The notes: generated from the letters alone by a model not told the origin. Positions 27,087 through 35,713 are shown, counted from the first letter of the stretch. The stretch: DNA of 64,000 nt from Winogradskyella jejuensis (GCF_900129745.1 NZ_FQWS01000001.1:1550001-1614000); one strand, 5' to 3'. Translations and numbers: made by a program.

Positions 27087-28043
27087 ATGAAAGTAACAGA
27101 ACATATAAAGAATGCTAACGGTAATACACAATTTTCATTTGAAATCTTACCACCTTTAAAGGGACAGAACATTCAATCTATTTTCGATAATATAGACCCG
27201 TTAATGGAGTTTAATCCTCCTTTTATTGACGTCACCTATCATAGAGAAGAGTATACGTTTAAAGATGTGGGGAATGGGTTACTCAAAAAACAAGTCGTAA
27301 AAAAACGTCCAGGCACAGTTGGTATTTGTGCGGCTATCCAAAATAAGTATGGTGTGGATGCGATACCACATATTTTGTGCGGCGGTTTTACAAAAGAGGA
27401 TACCGAGAATTTTTTAATTGATTTAGATTTTTTAGGTATAGATAATGTTATGGCTTTACGTGGAGATGCCGTAAAAACAGAAACCTATTTCACACCAGAA
27501 AAAGAAGGACATAGTTATGCAAGTGAATTGGTTTCTCAAATCTCCGAATTAAATAATGCCATCTATTTAGATGAAGAATTAAAGAATACATCACCAACTA
27601 ATTTTTGTATTGGTGTTAGCGGCTATCCTGAAAAGCACATGGAAGCCCCAAGTTTAGATAGTGATATTCATTTTTTGAAAAAGAAAATAAAAAATGGAGC
27701 CGAGTACATCGTTACTCAAATGTTTTTTGACAATAAAAAGTATTTTGAGTTTGTAGATAAGTGTAGAAAGGCAGGAATTGAAGTGCCAATAATTCCTGGT
27801 TTAAAACCTATAGCTACTAAAAAACAACTCAACTTAATTCCGCATCGTTTTTATGTAGATTTACCAGAGGAATTAGTGATTGAGATTGTAAAATGCAAAG
27901 ACAATGAGCAAGTAAGAGAAGTTGGTATTGAGTGGTGTATTGCGCAATCCAAAGAGCTTCAGGAAGCAGGGATACCTGTTTTGCATTACTATTCTATGGG
28001 GAGAAGTAGCAATATTAAAAAAGTGGCTTCTGCGATTTTCTAG
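27087..28043 (+). CDS. metF: Methylenetetrahydrofolate reductase
   Basis: A 318-residue FAD-dependent MTHFR, which reduces 5,10-methylene-THF to 5-methyl-THF, the methyl donor for the two MetH subunits encoded just upstream (24 nt gap). Recognisable regions are FSFEILPPLKG (active-site Glu), FIDVTYHRE, NVMALRGD, FCIGVSGYPEKH and TQMFFDNKKYFEFV. It is the last gene of the riboswitch-led operon. No clear terminator hairpin follows. Confidence 0.96.
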   Translation: MKVTEHIKNANGNTQFSFEILPPLKGQNIQSIFDNIDPLMEFNPPFIDVTYHREEYTFKDVGNGLLKKQVVKKRPGTVGICAAIQNKYGVDAIPHILCGGFTKEDTENFLIDLDFLGIDNVMALRGDAVKTETYFTPEKEGHSYASELVSQISELNNAIYLDEELKNTSPTNFCIGVSGYPEKHMEAPSLDSDIHFLKKKIKNGAEYIVTQMFFDNKKYFEFVDKCRKAGIEVPIIPGLKPIATKKQLNLIPHRFYVDLPEELVIEIVKCKDNEQVREVGIEWCIAQSKELQEAGIPVLHYYSMGRSSNIKKVASAIF

Positions 28044-28093
28044 ATTTAATATTAGCTTCTTATTCATTTAACTATTAAGATAACTTTCATCTT

Positions 28094-28101
28094 CAATTTT
28101 G
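28094..28101 (+). promoter_or_regulatory. -7-like element before the small membrane ORF
   Basis: CAatTTTG, one mismatch from TAnnTTTG, 15 nt before the small ORF ATG at 28117. No convincing TTG -33. Confidence 0.3.
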
Positions 28102-28116
28102 TAAAAAATTAATAAG

Positions 28117-28215
28117 ATGAAAAGATTAGAAAAATACAAATCTGAATTTAGATTTGCTTTCCAGATGTTTTTACTGACAAGCATTTCCTTTACTTCAGCT
28201 TATCTATTGTTTTAG
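28117..28215 (+). CDS. Possible small single-span membrane protein (32 residues)
   Basis: An ATG-initiated ORF between metF and the PagL-like gene, encoding a charged amphipathic start (MKRLEKYKSEFRF) and then a hydrophobic segment (FQMFLLTSISFTSAYLLF) that could cross the membrane once. A promoter-like element precedes it and the next gene has its own. It has the look of a genuine small protein, but length alone cannot prove coding, and I recognise no family. Confidence 0.4.
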   Translation: MKRLEKYKSEFRFAFQMFLLTSISFTSAYLLF

Positions 28216-28250
28216 TAATTAAACCATTAAAATAAGCCCTCATTTTTGTT

Positions 28251-28258
28251 TACATTTG
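28251..28258 (+). promoter_or_regulatory. -7 element of the PagL-like gene
   Basis: TAcaTTTG followed by CGAC, an exact consensus match 18 nt before the ATG at 28277. No TTG at the expected distance. Confidence 0.5.
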
Positions 28259-28276
28259 CGACTTTAATTCAATTTG

Positions 28277-29368
28277 ATGCGCAAAATATTAATAGGGTTT
28301 TTATGTCTAGTCTCAGGGTTTGGTATAGCCCAAGATAAGCCAACAGATTCCTATTTAGATGTTAATTATTTTAAAGGAAATATAGCGTTACATAATAATG
28401 ATATTCTTGGTTTAATATCTGGTCGACCAGATGGGGTTATTCTCAGTTGGAACAAGAAAACCTTTGGTAAAGAGGCTTGGGAGCAACGCTATAATTATCC
28501 AGATTATGGAGCTTCATTTATCTATCAAGATTTAAAAAGTGAAGCGTTAGGCAACAACTTTGGTCTTTATGCACATTATAATTTCTACTTTTTAAAGCGC
28601 AACTTAATGCTCAGAATTGGGCAAGGCCTAGCGCATACCTCAAATCCTTATGACAAAATTGAGAACCCCAAAAACATTGCTTTTGGCTCTCGATTGTTAA
28701 GTAGTACTTATTTGATGCTTAACTATAAAAAAGAGCGTTTGTTAGACCGATTTGGGCTTCAAGCAGGTTTGTCTTTTATTCACTACTCTAATGCTAATGT
28801 CAAAGCGCCAAACACAAGTATTAATACGGTAGCATTAAATCTTGGTCTCACTTATAATGTTGATGAAAGTGATGATGAGTATATAGAAAAAGAAGACACA
28901 GAAAAGTTTACGGAGTGGACAAAGTTTAATTTTGCTTTTAGAACAGGAATTAATCAGAGTGATGTTGTAGGTAGTGGTCAATATCCATTTTATATTATAT
29001 CCGCATATGCAGACAAACGTTTAACTCACAAAAGTGCTTTACAGTTAGGCGTAGATGTGTTTTTTTCAAACTTTTTGAAAGAACTAATCCGTTACGAGAG
29101 CACAGCATTACTTAATAACGGTGTTACAGGAGATGAAGACTATAAACGCGTTGGGGTTTTTGCTGGTCATGAATTATTCATAAATAATTTTTCCGTAGAA
29201 GCTCAGTTAGGATATTACGTTTATTATCCTTTTAATTTTGAAACGCGAGTTTATTTTAGAGCAGGGTTGAAGCGTTATTTTGGAGAAAAGTGGTTTGCAG
29301 CAATAACCTTAAAATCGCACGGTGCAAGAGCCGAAGCTGTAGAGCTTGGGGTAGGAATTAGATTATGA
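28277..29368 (+). CDS. PagL-like lipid A deacylase / acyloxyacyl hydrolase family outer membrane protein
   Basis: A 363-residue outer membrane beta-barrel with a signal peptide ending near GIAQ. The segment FIHYSNANVKAPN matches the PagL catalytic motif, in which His and Ser of H-x-S-N act in 3-O-deacylation of lipid A; a Pro-Asn follows as in PagL. The protein is much longer than Pseudomonas PagL because extra barrel strands follow the motif. It probably remodels lipid A, but activity is not shown. The stop codon overlaps the next start (ATGA), indicating translational coupling to the GIN-domain lipoprotein. Confidence 0.8.
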   Translation: MRKILIGFLCLVSGFGIAQDKPTDSYLDVNYFKGNIALHNNDILGLISGRPDGVILSWNKKTFGKEAWEQRYNYPDYGASFIYQDLKSEALGNNFGLYAHYNFYFLKRNLMLRIGQGLAHTSNPYDKIENPKNIAFGSRLLSSTYLMLNYKKERLLDRFGLQAGLSFIHYSNANVKAPNTSINTVALNLGLTYNVDESDDEYIEKEDTEKFTEWTKFNFAFRTGINQSDVVGSGQYPFYIISAYADKRLTHKSALQLGVDVFFSNFLKELIRYESTALLNNGVTGDEDYKRVGVFAGHELFINNFSVEAQLGYYVYYPFNFETRVYFRAGLKRYFGEKWFAAITLKSHGARAEAVELGVGIRL

Positions 29369-30108
29369 AAAAAATAATATATATATGTTGTTGCTTTATT
29401 CTTTTTGCTTGCAATAGTGAGAGTGTTTCAGATTGTTTTCAAACAGCTGGGAACATCATTCAAGAAGAAGTGACTGTAAGTAATTTTGAACGTATTCTTG
29501 TAAATCGCGATATAGAACTTATTATAAAAGAAGGGCCACAAAACGTAGTTATAGAAACAGGAGATAATTTGATTAATGATGTGACAGCTGAAGTTATAGG
29601 GAATCAACTGATACTAACGGATAATAACTCATGTAACTATGTACGTGATTTTGGAATTACTAAAATATATGTAACTGCACCAAATTTAAACGAGATTAGA
29701 TGCTCTACACAATTTGAAATTAAATCTGAGGGTATACTTAGTTTTGATAATTTAGATTTAGTTTCAGAAGACTTTTTTGACTCAAACAGTTTTCCTATCG
29801 GAGATTTTAGATTAGAATTAGATGTTGAAGATTTGCAAATCACCTCAAATAATATATCATTTTTCTATCTGTCTGGAAATGCTGAAAATGTAAATATTAA
29901 TTTTGTAGGTGGTAATGGTCGTTTTGAAGGTGAGAACCTCATAGCACAAAACATAACAATTTTTCATCGGGGTACTAATGATATGCTAGTAAATCCGCAA
30001 CAATCTTTGACGGGTCAAATTCTTTCCACTGGAAATGTAATTTCTTTTACTCAACCGCCAATGGTTGATGTACAAGAAGTGTTTAATGGAAGGCTGATTT
30101 TTAACTAG
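29365..30108 (+). CDS. GIN-domain (DUF2807) lipoprotein
   Basis: A 247-residue lipoprotein with its lipobox at Cys16 (FILFAC). The mature part is a right-handed beta-helix-like head GIN domain: VSNFERILVNRDIELIIKEGP, followed by repeated strands (NLNEIRCSTQFEIKSEG, NVNINFVGGNGRFEGENL). GIN proteins are envelope-associated in Bacteroidota, of unknown function. Coupled to the PagL-like gene by a 4-nt overlap. Its 3' end overlaps that of gldA on the other strand by 8 bp. Confidence 0.85.
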   Translation: MKKIIYICCCFILFACNSESVSDCFQTAGNIIQEEVTVSNFERILVNRDIELIIKEGPQNVVIETGDNLINDVTAEVIGNQLILTDNNSCNYVRDFGITKIYVTAPNLNEIRCSTQFEIKSEGILSFDNLDLVSEDFFDSNSFPIGDFRLELDVEDLQITSNNISFFYLSGNAENVNINFVGGNGRFEGENLIAQNITIFHRGTNDMLVNPQQSLTGQILSTGNVISFTQPPMVDVQEVFNGRLIFN

Positions 30109-30994
30109 TCAACTCTCTAAATAAGCTTTCCAAACTCGCATTTTTCTGATTAAGCTGAAGTATTTTTAATTCATTATCATGCGCAAAATCAAATACATAA
30201 GAGCGCATATCTTCGGTTGTTGAAAATGTGATTTCATAAGTAAAGTCGTGCGTATTTTTTACAGATTTTACTTTTGGCAACTTTAATAAAAACGTGTCTT
30301 CCACACGATAATCAAACTCTACAACCACGATTTGCTCTTGTCCATCTCGTAAATCGTCAAGATATTTATCAGCAACAATTTCTCCCTTATTAATAATAAT
30401 CACGCGGTCGCACATGGCTTCAACCTCTTGCATAATGTGCGTGGATAGAAATACAGTTTTCTCCTTACCTATTGTTTTTATAAGGTTTCTAATGTCTACC
30501 AATTGGTTTGGGTCTAATCCAGTAGTAGGTTCGTCTAATATTAAAACGTCTGGGTTGTGCAAAAGTGCATTCGCTAGACCAACACGTTGTTTGTAACCTT
30601 TAGAAAGCTGCCCTATTTTTTTATGAGCTTCGGGTGTAAGTCCTGTCATTTCTATAACCGCTTCAATCCGCTTTTTTTTCACGTTATAAACATCTGCATT
30701 AAATTTTAGATATTCTCTAACATACAAATCGGTATATAGCGGATTGTGTTCGGGTAAATAACCGACAGATTGTTGTACTTCTTTTTTGTTTTTATCGATG
30801 TCATGACCATTGACTTTTGCTTCACCTTCCGAAGGGTTGATATAAGTCGTTAGTATTTTCATCATTGTAGATTTCCCTGCGCCATTAGGACCAAGAAATC
30901 CAACAATTTCTGCAGAATTTACTGAAAAAGAAATGGAATTTAAGGCTTTCTGTTCGCCATATAATTTGGTAATATCTTTTACTTCTATCGACAT
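30101..30994 (-). CDS. gldA: Gliding motility ABC transporter ATP-binding protein GldA
   Basis: A 297-residue ABC ATPase. Walker A is GPNGAGKST, the signature LSKGYKQR, Walker B VLILDEPTTGLDP, and the switch His is in STHIMQEVE. The C-terminal region after the ATPase (VVEFDYRVEDTFLLKLPKV) matches GldA. GldA works with GldF and GldG in gliding of Flavobacterium; neither is in this window, and gldB and gldC lie 22 kb away, as is usual for dispersed gld genes. On the minus strand a -7-like TAttTTTA lies upstream at 31010-31017. Confidence 0.93.
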   Translation of the reverse strand: MSIEVKDITKLYGEQKALNSISFSVNSAEIVGFLGPNGAGKSTMMKILTTYINPSEGEAKVNGHDIDKNKKEVQQSVGYLPEHNPLYTDLYVREYLKFNADVYNVKKKRIEAVIEMTGLTPEAHKKIGQLSKGYKQRVGLANALLHNPDVLILDEPTTGLDPNQLVDIRNLIKTIGKEKTVFLSTHIMQEVEAMCDRVIIINKGEIVADKYLDDLRDGQEQIVVVEFDYRVEDTFLLKLPKVKSVKNTHDFTYEITFSTTEDMRSYVFDFAHDNELKILQLNQKNASLESLFRELTS

Positions 30995-31064
30995 CTAAAA
31001 ATATTTTAGTAAAAATAAGTATTAAAAGAGAAAACGTAAGCTGCAAAAAAGTATTTCAACAATT

Positions 31065-31093
31065 TTGTTTTTTTAAATAATTAGTTACTTTAG
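31065..31093 (+). promoter_or_regulatory. Promoter of the aromatic amino acid operon
   Basis: TTG (31065-31067), an 18-nt spacer, then TActTTAG (31086-31093, one mismatch to TAnnTTTG). The expected transcript start is about 15 nt before the leader peptide ATG. Confidence 0.6.
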
Positions 31094-31111
31094 CCAATGT
31101 TATAATAAACA

Positions 31112-31177
31112 ATGAATACAAACGCAACATATTACAACTGGTTTTACTACTTTTTTAGCAAAAGAAGCGAGGCTTAG
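31112..31177 (+). CDS. Aromatic-rich attenuation leader peptide
   Basis: A 21-residue ORF between the promoter and pheA whose core reads YYNWFYYFF (residues 7-15): eight of nine residues are Tyr, Trp or Phe, all three end products of the operon it precedes. The ORF ends SKRSEA-stop, and the last codons (CGAGGCTT, 31168-31175) can pair with the 5' arm of the downstream terminator. The composition, position and RNA pairing are those of a ribosome-mediated attenuator. I know of no described flavobacterial example, though one may exist. Confidence 0.85.
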   Translation: MNTNATYYNWFYYFFSKRSEA

Positions 31178-31206
31178 TATTTAATATTTAAAACATTTAA
31201 ATTAAA

Positions 31207-31236
31207 AAGTCTCGATGAAAATCGAGATTTTTTTTT
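31207..31236 (+). terminator. Attenuator terminator before pheA, with competing antiterminator
   Basis: TCTCGAT / ATCGAGA with a GAAA tetraloop, then nine T residues: a strong intrinsic terminator 23 nt before pheA. Its 5' arm lies within AAGTCTCG (31207-31214), which can instead pair with CGAGGCTT (31168-31175) over 8 bp including one G-U pair. A ribosome finishing the leader would cover CGAGGCTT and let the terminator form; one stalled at the aromatic codons would leave it free. Confidence 0.85.
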
Positions 31237-31258
31237 ACCATAAATTGAAAATAGAATT

Positions 31259-32089
31259 TTGAAATCAGTTTTTAACATAGCCATACAAGGCATAAAAGGA
31301 TCATTCCACCATAGCGTTGCTGAAAACTATTTTAATAATCCTCAGTGTTTTGAAGAATGTATGACTTTTGATGTGTTGGTAGATAGTCTTATAAACGGAA
31401 AAACTGAGGCAGCCGTTATGGCTTTAGAGAATTCTATTGCAGGCTCAATAATTCCTAATTACGCATTAATAGATGTCAACGATTTAATGATTGTAGGAGA
31501 GTATTATTTAGATATTCAGCATCATCTCATGGCTTTGCCAAATCAATCTATTGAGGAGATTAAGGAAGTACATTCGCATCCTATGGCTCTGTTACAGTGC
31601 AAAGAATTTTTTAAATCTTACCCTGAAATTAAGTTGGTAGAAGCTAAGGATACGGCAGATGTAGCTAAACAAATTTCAGAAAGACAACTCCAAGGCATTG
31701 CGGCAATTGCGAGTGAGACGGCTTCAAAATTATATGAGCTAGACATTTTACAAAAGAGCATTCAGACTATTAAGCATAATGAAACCCGTTTTGTAATTGT
31801 AAAAAGAGATAGTGATACGTTAGAAAGTGAGATTAATAAAGCTTCTCTCAAGTTTGAACTTGACCATAAAAGAGGAAGTTTAGCAGCCATACTTAATGTG
31901 CTGAGCGATTGCAAACTCAACCTTACCAAAATTCAGTCTTTACCAAAAATTAATACACCTTGGAAATATGCTTTTTTTATAGATGTTACCTTTGATGTAT
32001 ATTCAGATTTTGATAAAGCAAAGTCTATTGTAAATATTATGGCAGAAAATTTTAAAATTTTAGGCGAATATAAAAACGCAAAATCATGA
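31259..32089 (+). CDS. pheA: Prephenate dehydratase
   Basis: A 276-residue monofunctional prephenate dehydratase, converting prephenate to phenylpyruvate for Phe synthesis. The N-terminal AIQGIKGSFHH, the ALENSIAGSI motif, and the substrate motif NETRFVIV (Thr-Arg-Phe) mark the catalytic domain. An ACT domain (LDHKRGSLAAILNVLSDCKLNLTKIQSLP) follows, expected to bind Phe for feedback inhibition. The start is TTG at 31259; no in-frame ATG fits the family N-terminus. It is the first gene behind the attenuator and overlaps the aminotransferase gene by 4 nt. Confidence 0.95.
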   Translation: MKSVFNIAIQGIKGSFHHSVAENYFNNPQCFEECMTFDVLVDSLINGKTEAAVMALENSIAGSIIPNYALIDVNDLMIVGEYYLDIQHHLMALPNQSIEEIKEVHSHPMALLQCKEFFKSYPEIKLVEAKDTADVAKQISERQLQGIAAIASETASKLYELDILQKSIQTIKHNETRFVIVKRDSDTLESEINKASLKFELDHKRGSLAAILNVLSDCKLNLTKIQSLPKINTPWKYAFFIDVTFDVYSDFDKAKSIVNIMAENFKILGEYKNAKS

Positions 32090-33231
32090 TAGAAGTAGCA
32101 GACCGACTAAAACACGTTGAGGAATATTACTTCTCAAAGAAATTAAAGGAGGTGGCTTTTTTAAAGTCTCAAGGCAAGCCAATCATCAATTTAGGTATAG
32201 GTAGTCCAGATTTAGATCCACCACTAAAAGCAATAATGGCTTTAGAGGAAAGTCTTAACCATGCCGGTGCTCATAAATATCAAAGTTACCAAGGTACTCC
32301 TGAGTTTAGAGATGCTGTAGCAGAATTTTATAAGTCACACTACAATGTTAACCTAAGTGCCAAGACAGAAGTTTTACCACTTATGGGAAGCAAAGAAGGC
32401 GTGATGCATATTTCTATGGCTTTTTTAAACCCTGGTGATGGAGTGTTAATTCCCAACCCTGGTTATCCTACGTATTCTAGTGTTACAAAGTTGCTACAAG
32501 CAGAGCCATTGTATTACGATTTGAAAGAAGCTAATAATTGGCTTCCAGATTTTATCGCTTTAGAGCGTATGGACTTAAGTAAGGTAAAGCTAATGTGGAT
32601 TAATTACCCAAATATGCCAACTGGTACTAATGCACCTCATAAATTTTATGACGATATTATTGCTTTTGGTAAACGCCATGATATTCTCATAGTCAATGAC
32701 AATCCATACAGTTTTATACTAAACGATAAGCCAAAAAGTATTTTGCAATACAGGCAAGCCAAAGATGTTTGTTTAGAACTAAATTCAATTAGTAAAACCT
32801 TTAATATGGCAGGCTGGCGAGCAGGAATGGTTGTAGGTAACTACGATTTTGTTAATGCTGTTTTAAAAGTGAAAAGTAATATGGATTCAGGAATGTTCTA
32901 CGGCATTCAGAAGGGAGCGGTAGAAGCACTAAAGAGTTCAGAAATGTGGTTTGAGAGTTTAAACAGTATCTATCGTAAAAGACGCCAATTGGTTTGGGAA
33001 TTAGCTGAAGCTCTCAATTGCACATATAATGAAGATGCCGCAGGTTTATTCGTCTGGGCAAAATTACCAGAACATGTAAAGAGTGAAGAATTTACAGATT
33101 TAGCATTAAAAGAACATAGCATATTTATAGCTCCTGGGACAGTATTTGGAACAAATGGTGAAGGTTACGTGCGGTTTTCAATTTGTGAAGAAGAAGAAAT
33201 TATTAAAGAAGCAATAGCACGAGTTAAGTAG
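32086..33231 (+). CDS. Class I/II aminotransferase, probably aromatic
   Basis: A 381-residue PLP-dependent fold-type I aminotransferase. The sequence INYPNMPTGTNA corresponds to the NYPNNPTG motif, with Met for the second Asn. The PLP Lys is in SISKTFNMAGWRAG, and a substrate-carboxylate Arg lies in the C-terminal GYVRFSI. Sitting between prephenate dehydratase and prephenate dehydrogenase, it most likely transaminates phenylpyruvate and hydroxyphenylpyruvate to Phe and Tyr. Its start overlaps pheA (ATGA) and its stop is one base before tyrA. Confidence 0.9.
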   Translation: MIEVADRLKHVEEYYFSKKLKEVAFLKSQGKPIINLGIGSPDLDPPLKAIMALEESLNHAGAHKYQSYQGTPEFRDAVAEFYKSHYNVNLSAKTEVLPLMGSKEGVMHISMAFLNPGDGVLIPNPGYPTYSSVTKLLQAEPLYYDLKEANNWLPDFIALERMDLSKVKLMWINYPNMPTGTNAPHKFYDDIIAFGKRHDILIVNDNPYSFILNDKPKSILQYRQAKDVCLELNSISKTFNMAGWRAGMVVGNYDFVNAVLKVKSNMDSGMFYGIQKGAVEALKSSEMWFESLNSIYRKRRQLVWELAEALNCTYNEDAAGLFVWAKLPEHVKSEEFTDLALKEHSIFIAPGTVFGTNGEGYVRFSICEEEEIIKEAIARVK

Positions 33232-33232
33232 G

Positions 33233-34084
33233 ATGAAAAATGTTGTAGTCATTGGAGTTGGATTAATTGGCGGAAGTTTTGCTTTAGATATAAAGAATAA
33301 GTTTCCTGATGTAACTATTTATGGTATAGATTCAAATAAAGAACACCTAGAAGAAGCGATTAGTCTTGGAGTTATTGATGCTGAAATATCGATAAATCAG
33401 TTATCTAAAGTAGATTTGGTTATCATTGCCATTCCTGTTGATGCTACATTAGTGTTACTTCCAGAAGTATTAGATAACGTTGCGGGAAATACAATTGTTT
33501 TTGATGTAGGCTCAACAAAAGAAGATATATGTCTGAAGGTAAAAAATCATCCTAATCGTAGAAATTATCTAGCAGTGCACCCAATTGCTGGTACAGAATT
33601 TTCGGGACCAAGTGCGGCAATAAAAGGTTTGTTTCAAAATAAAACGAACATCATTTGCGAAGTAGAAGAAACAGCCTTTAAGCTTCAAGAGAAAGCTCTA
33701 GCACTTTTTTCAGACTTAGGAATGCGAATTCGTTACATGAATCCAAAAGCCCACGACAAGCACATTGCTTATGTCTCTCATTTATCGCATATTAGTTCGT
33801 TTATGCTAGGTAAAACTGTCATTGAAAAAGAAAAAAACGAGCGCGATATTTTTGATATGGCTGGTAGTGGTTTTGAGAGTACGGTGCGTTTAGCAAAAAG
33901 TTCACCAGCAATGTGGACACCAATTTTTAAGCAGAATAAAACCAATGTTATTGAAACCTTGGACGAATATATTAACAATTTAAAACATTTTAAAAGCTTG
34001 ATGGAAAAAGACGATTTTCAATCGGTCTATCAAGAAATGGAATCGACAAATTATATAAAGCAAATTCTTAACGGAATTAAATAG
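33233..34084 (+). CDS. tyrA: Prephenate dehydrogenase
   Basis: A 283-residue prephenate dehydrogenase making 4-hydroxyphenylpyruvate for Tyr synthesis. The Rossmann start VIGVGLIGGSFALD binds NAD(P). The catalytic His is in AVHPIAGTEFSGP, and HIAYVSHLSHISS continues the helical dimer domain. There is no ACT domain, so feedback would depend on other steps. It starts one base after the aminotransferase stop, and the DAHP synthase gene follows after 18 nt. Confidence 0.94.
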   Translation: MKNVVVIGVGLIGGSFALDIKNKFPDVTIYGIDSNKEHLEEAISLGVIDAEISINQLSKVDLVIIAIPVDATLVLLPEVLDNVAGNTIVFDVGSTKEDICLKVKNHPNRRNYLAVHPIAGTEFSGPSAAIKGLFQNKTNIICEVEETAFKLQEKALALFSDLGMRIRYMNPKAHDKHIAYVSHLSHISSFMLGKTVIEKEKNERDIFDMAGSGFESTVRLAKSSPAMWTPIFKQNKTNVIETLDEYINNLKHFKSLMEKDDFQSVYQEMESTNYIKQILNGIK

Positions 34085-34102
34085 AAAAGGAAAAGAAAAA
34101 CT

Positions 34103-35185
34103 ATGGAAAATAAAAAAGAACTTAGAAACTGGTTAGATGCCTTTGGATTAGACCATCCATTGGTTATCGCTGGTCCATGTAGTGCTGAAACAGAAGAGCA
34201 AGTCTTAAAAATAGCACATCAATTAAAAGATAGTGATGCTACAGTATTTAGAGCAGGTATTTGGAAACCAAGAACACGACCAGGAAACTTTGAAGGTGTA
34301 GGTGCTCTTGGACTTAAATGGATGCAGCGCGCCAAAGAAGAAACAGGAATGCTTACCACTACTGAGGTAGCTAATGCCAATCATGTAGAATTAGCTTTAA
34401 AGCATGATATTGATATTTTATGGATTGGAGCCAGAACAACCGTCAGTCCATTTATCGTTCAAGATATTGCCGATGCACTTAAAGGAACAGACAAACCTGT
34501 TTTGATAAAAAATCCAGTAAATCCAGATTTGGCATTATGGTTAGGCGCCGTAGAGCGTTTTTACACTGCGGATGTTAAGAATTTAGGGGTGATTCATAGA
34601 GGTTTCTCAACATACGAAAAAACAAGATACCGTAACAATCCAGAATGGCAAGTTGCTGTAGATTTACAAAATCGCTTTCCAGATTTACCATTGATTTTAG
34701 ACCCATCCCATATTGCGGGTCGAAGAGATATTATTTTTGAATTAAGCCAGACTGCTTTAGACTTAAATTACGATGGTTTAATGATAGAAACACATCACAA
34801 TCCAGATAAAGCATGGAGTGATGCAGCACAACAAATCACACCAGAAACACTTATAAAATACACAGAAGACTTACGTATACGTAAAGAAGTGGGTGAGGCT
34901 GCAGAGTTTAAAAATAAGATAAACACCTTGCGTACCCAGATAGATGTGGTTGACCATCAACTTATTGAAATGTTAGGGAAACGTATGAACATTGCAGATG
35001 ATATAGGGCAATTGAAGAAAGACCACAATGTTTCGGTATTACAATCTAAACGATGGAATGAGATTTTGGGTAAAATGATTCTTCAAGGCGAAGAAAAGAA
35101 CCTTAGCGAGGAGTTTATTCTAAGAGTCTTTAAAGCCATTCACCAAGAGTCTATTAATCATCAAGAAAAGATTATTAATAATTAG
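34103..35185 (+). CDS. Bifunctional DAHP synthase / chorismate mutase
   Basis: A 360-residue fusion. Residues 1-265 are a class I-beta-like DAHP synthase (AGPCSAETEEQ, FRAGIWKPRTRPG, GARTT, DPSHIAGRRD with metal ligands, ETHHNPDKAWSD), which commits PEP and erythrose-4-phosphate to the shikimate route. Residues 270-360 are an AroQ chorismate mutase (LRTQIDVVDHQLIEML, KRMNIADDIGQLK). One protein thus starts the pathway and channels chorismate to prephenate, the substrate of pheA and tyrA in the same operon. The fused mutase is known to help feedback control in related enzymes. Confidence 0.95.
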   Translation: MENKKELRNWLDAFGLDHPLVIAGPCSAETEEQVLKIAHQLKDSDATVFRAGIWKPRTRPGNFEGVGALGLKWMQRAKEETGMLTTTEVANANHVELALKHDIDILWIGARTTVSPFIVQDIADALKGTDKPVLIKNPVNPDLALWLGAVERFYTADVKNLGVIHRGFSTYEKTRYRNNPEWQVAVDLQNRFPDLPLILDPSHIAGRRDIIFELSQTALDLNYDGLMIETHHNPDKAWSDAAQQITPETLIKYTEDLRIRKEVGEAAEFKNKINTLRTQIDVVDHQLIEMLGKRMNIADDIGQLKKDHNVSVLQSKRWNEILGKMILQGEEKNLSEEFILRVFKAIHQESINHQEKIINN

Positions 35186-35198
35186 TGTTAAAGCAAAT

Positions 35199-35242
35199 AT
35201 GCTCGCTATCAAATGGCTTATCGAAGTCAGCGAGCATTTTTT
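35199..35242. terminator. Terminator of the aromatic operon
   Basis: ATGCTCGC / GCGAGCAT around a 23-nt loop, followed by six T residues. It lies between the convergent DAHP synthase gene and the small secreted-protein gene, whose own stop is 16 nt further on. Confidence 0.75.
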
Positions 35243-35257
35243 ATATTTAAGTAAGAC

Positions 35258-35713
35258 TTACTTGTTTCTTTTAAATATATATCTGGTTACAAATATACCT
35301 TGGCCGTCGTTTGTACCAGCATCACTTTCTACAGCACTTGTAACAAACATAAGTTCCCAGCCATCTTCTGCCATTGCTGTAAGTTTAGAGCTTATCACAG
35401 CGTCATTGGCAACTATATTTTGAAATCTAATCCCGCCAAGATTATAGAAGTTTAAGAGCTTAGTTTCTTCAAAATCTTTTACCCTGATGTCACCTCGTTT
35501 AGATTTGTTTCTTTCATCCTCCTTTTTATCACTGGACCTTTCTGATGTAAATTCATTATAATCTCTTTGTTCATTAGAAGATAATAATCGAGAACGCCCT
35601 AAACCATTGGGAACGATTGATTCTACACTTGTAATTACTTTATATTCTACTTGAGAATAAACTTCAATCAAAGAAAAGCATGCAATTGAAAGCAGCAACA
35701 CTATTTTTTTCAT
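35258..35713 (-). CDS. Secreted conserved hypothetical protein
   Basis: A 151-residue exported protein. The ATG at 35713 gives a signal peptide (MKKIVLLLSIACFSLIEVYS); the frame runs further upstream to 35839 but would then overlap rsgA. The mature protein begins QVEYKVITSVESIVPNG, has a charged middle (residues 50-75, rich in Lys, Asp, Arg), and ends with LTAMAEDGWELMFVTSAV and IFVTRYIFKR. The GWELxxVT segment resembles the DUF4177-like fold, suggesting a small alpha-beta domain. Function unknown. Confidence 0.75.
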   Translation of the reverse strand: MKKIVLLLSIACFSLIEVYSQVEYKVITSVESIVPNGLGRSRLLSSNEQRDYNEFTSERSSDKKEDERNKSKRGDIRVKDFEETKLLNFYNLGGIRFQNIVANDAVISSKLTAMAEDGWELMFVTSAVESDAGTNDGQGIFVTRYIFKRNK

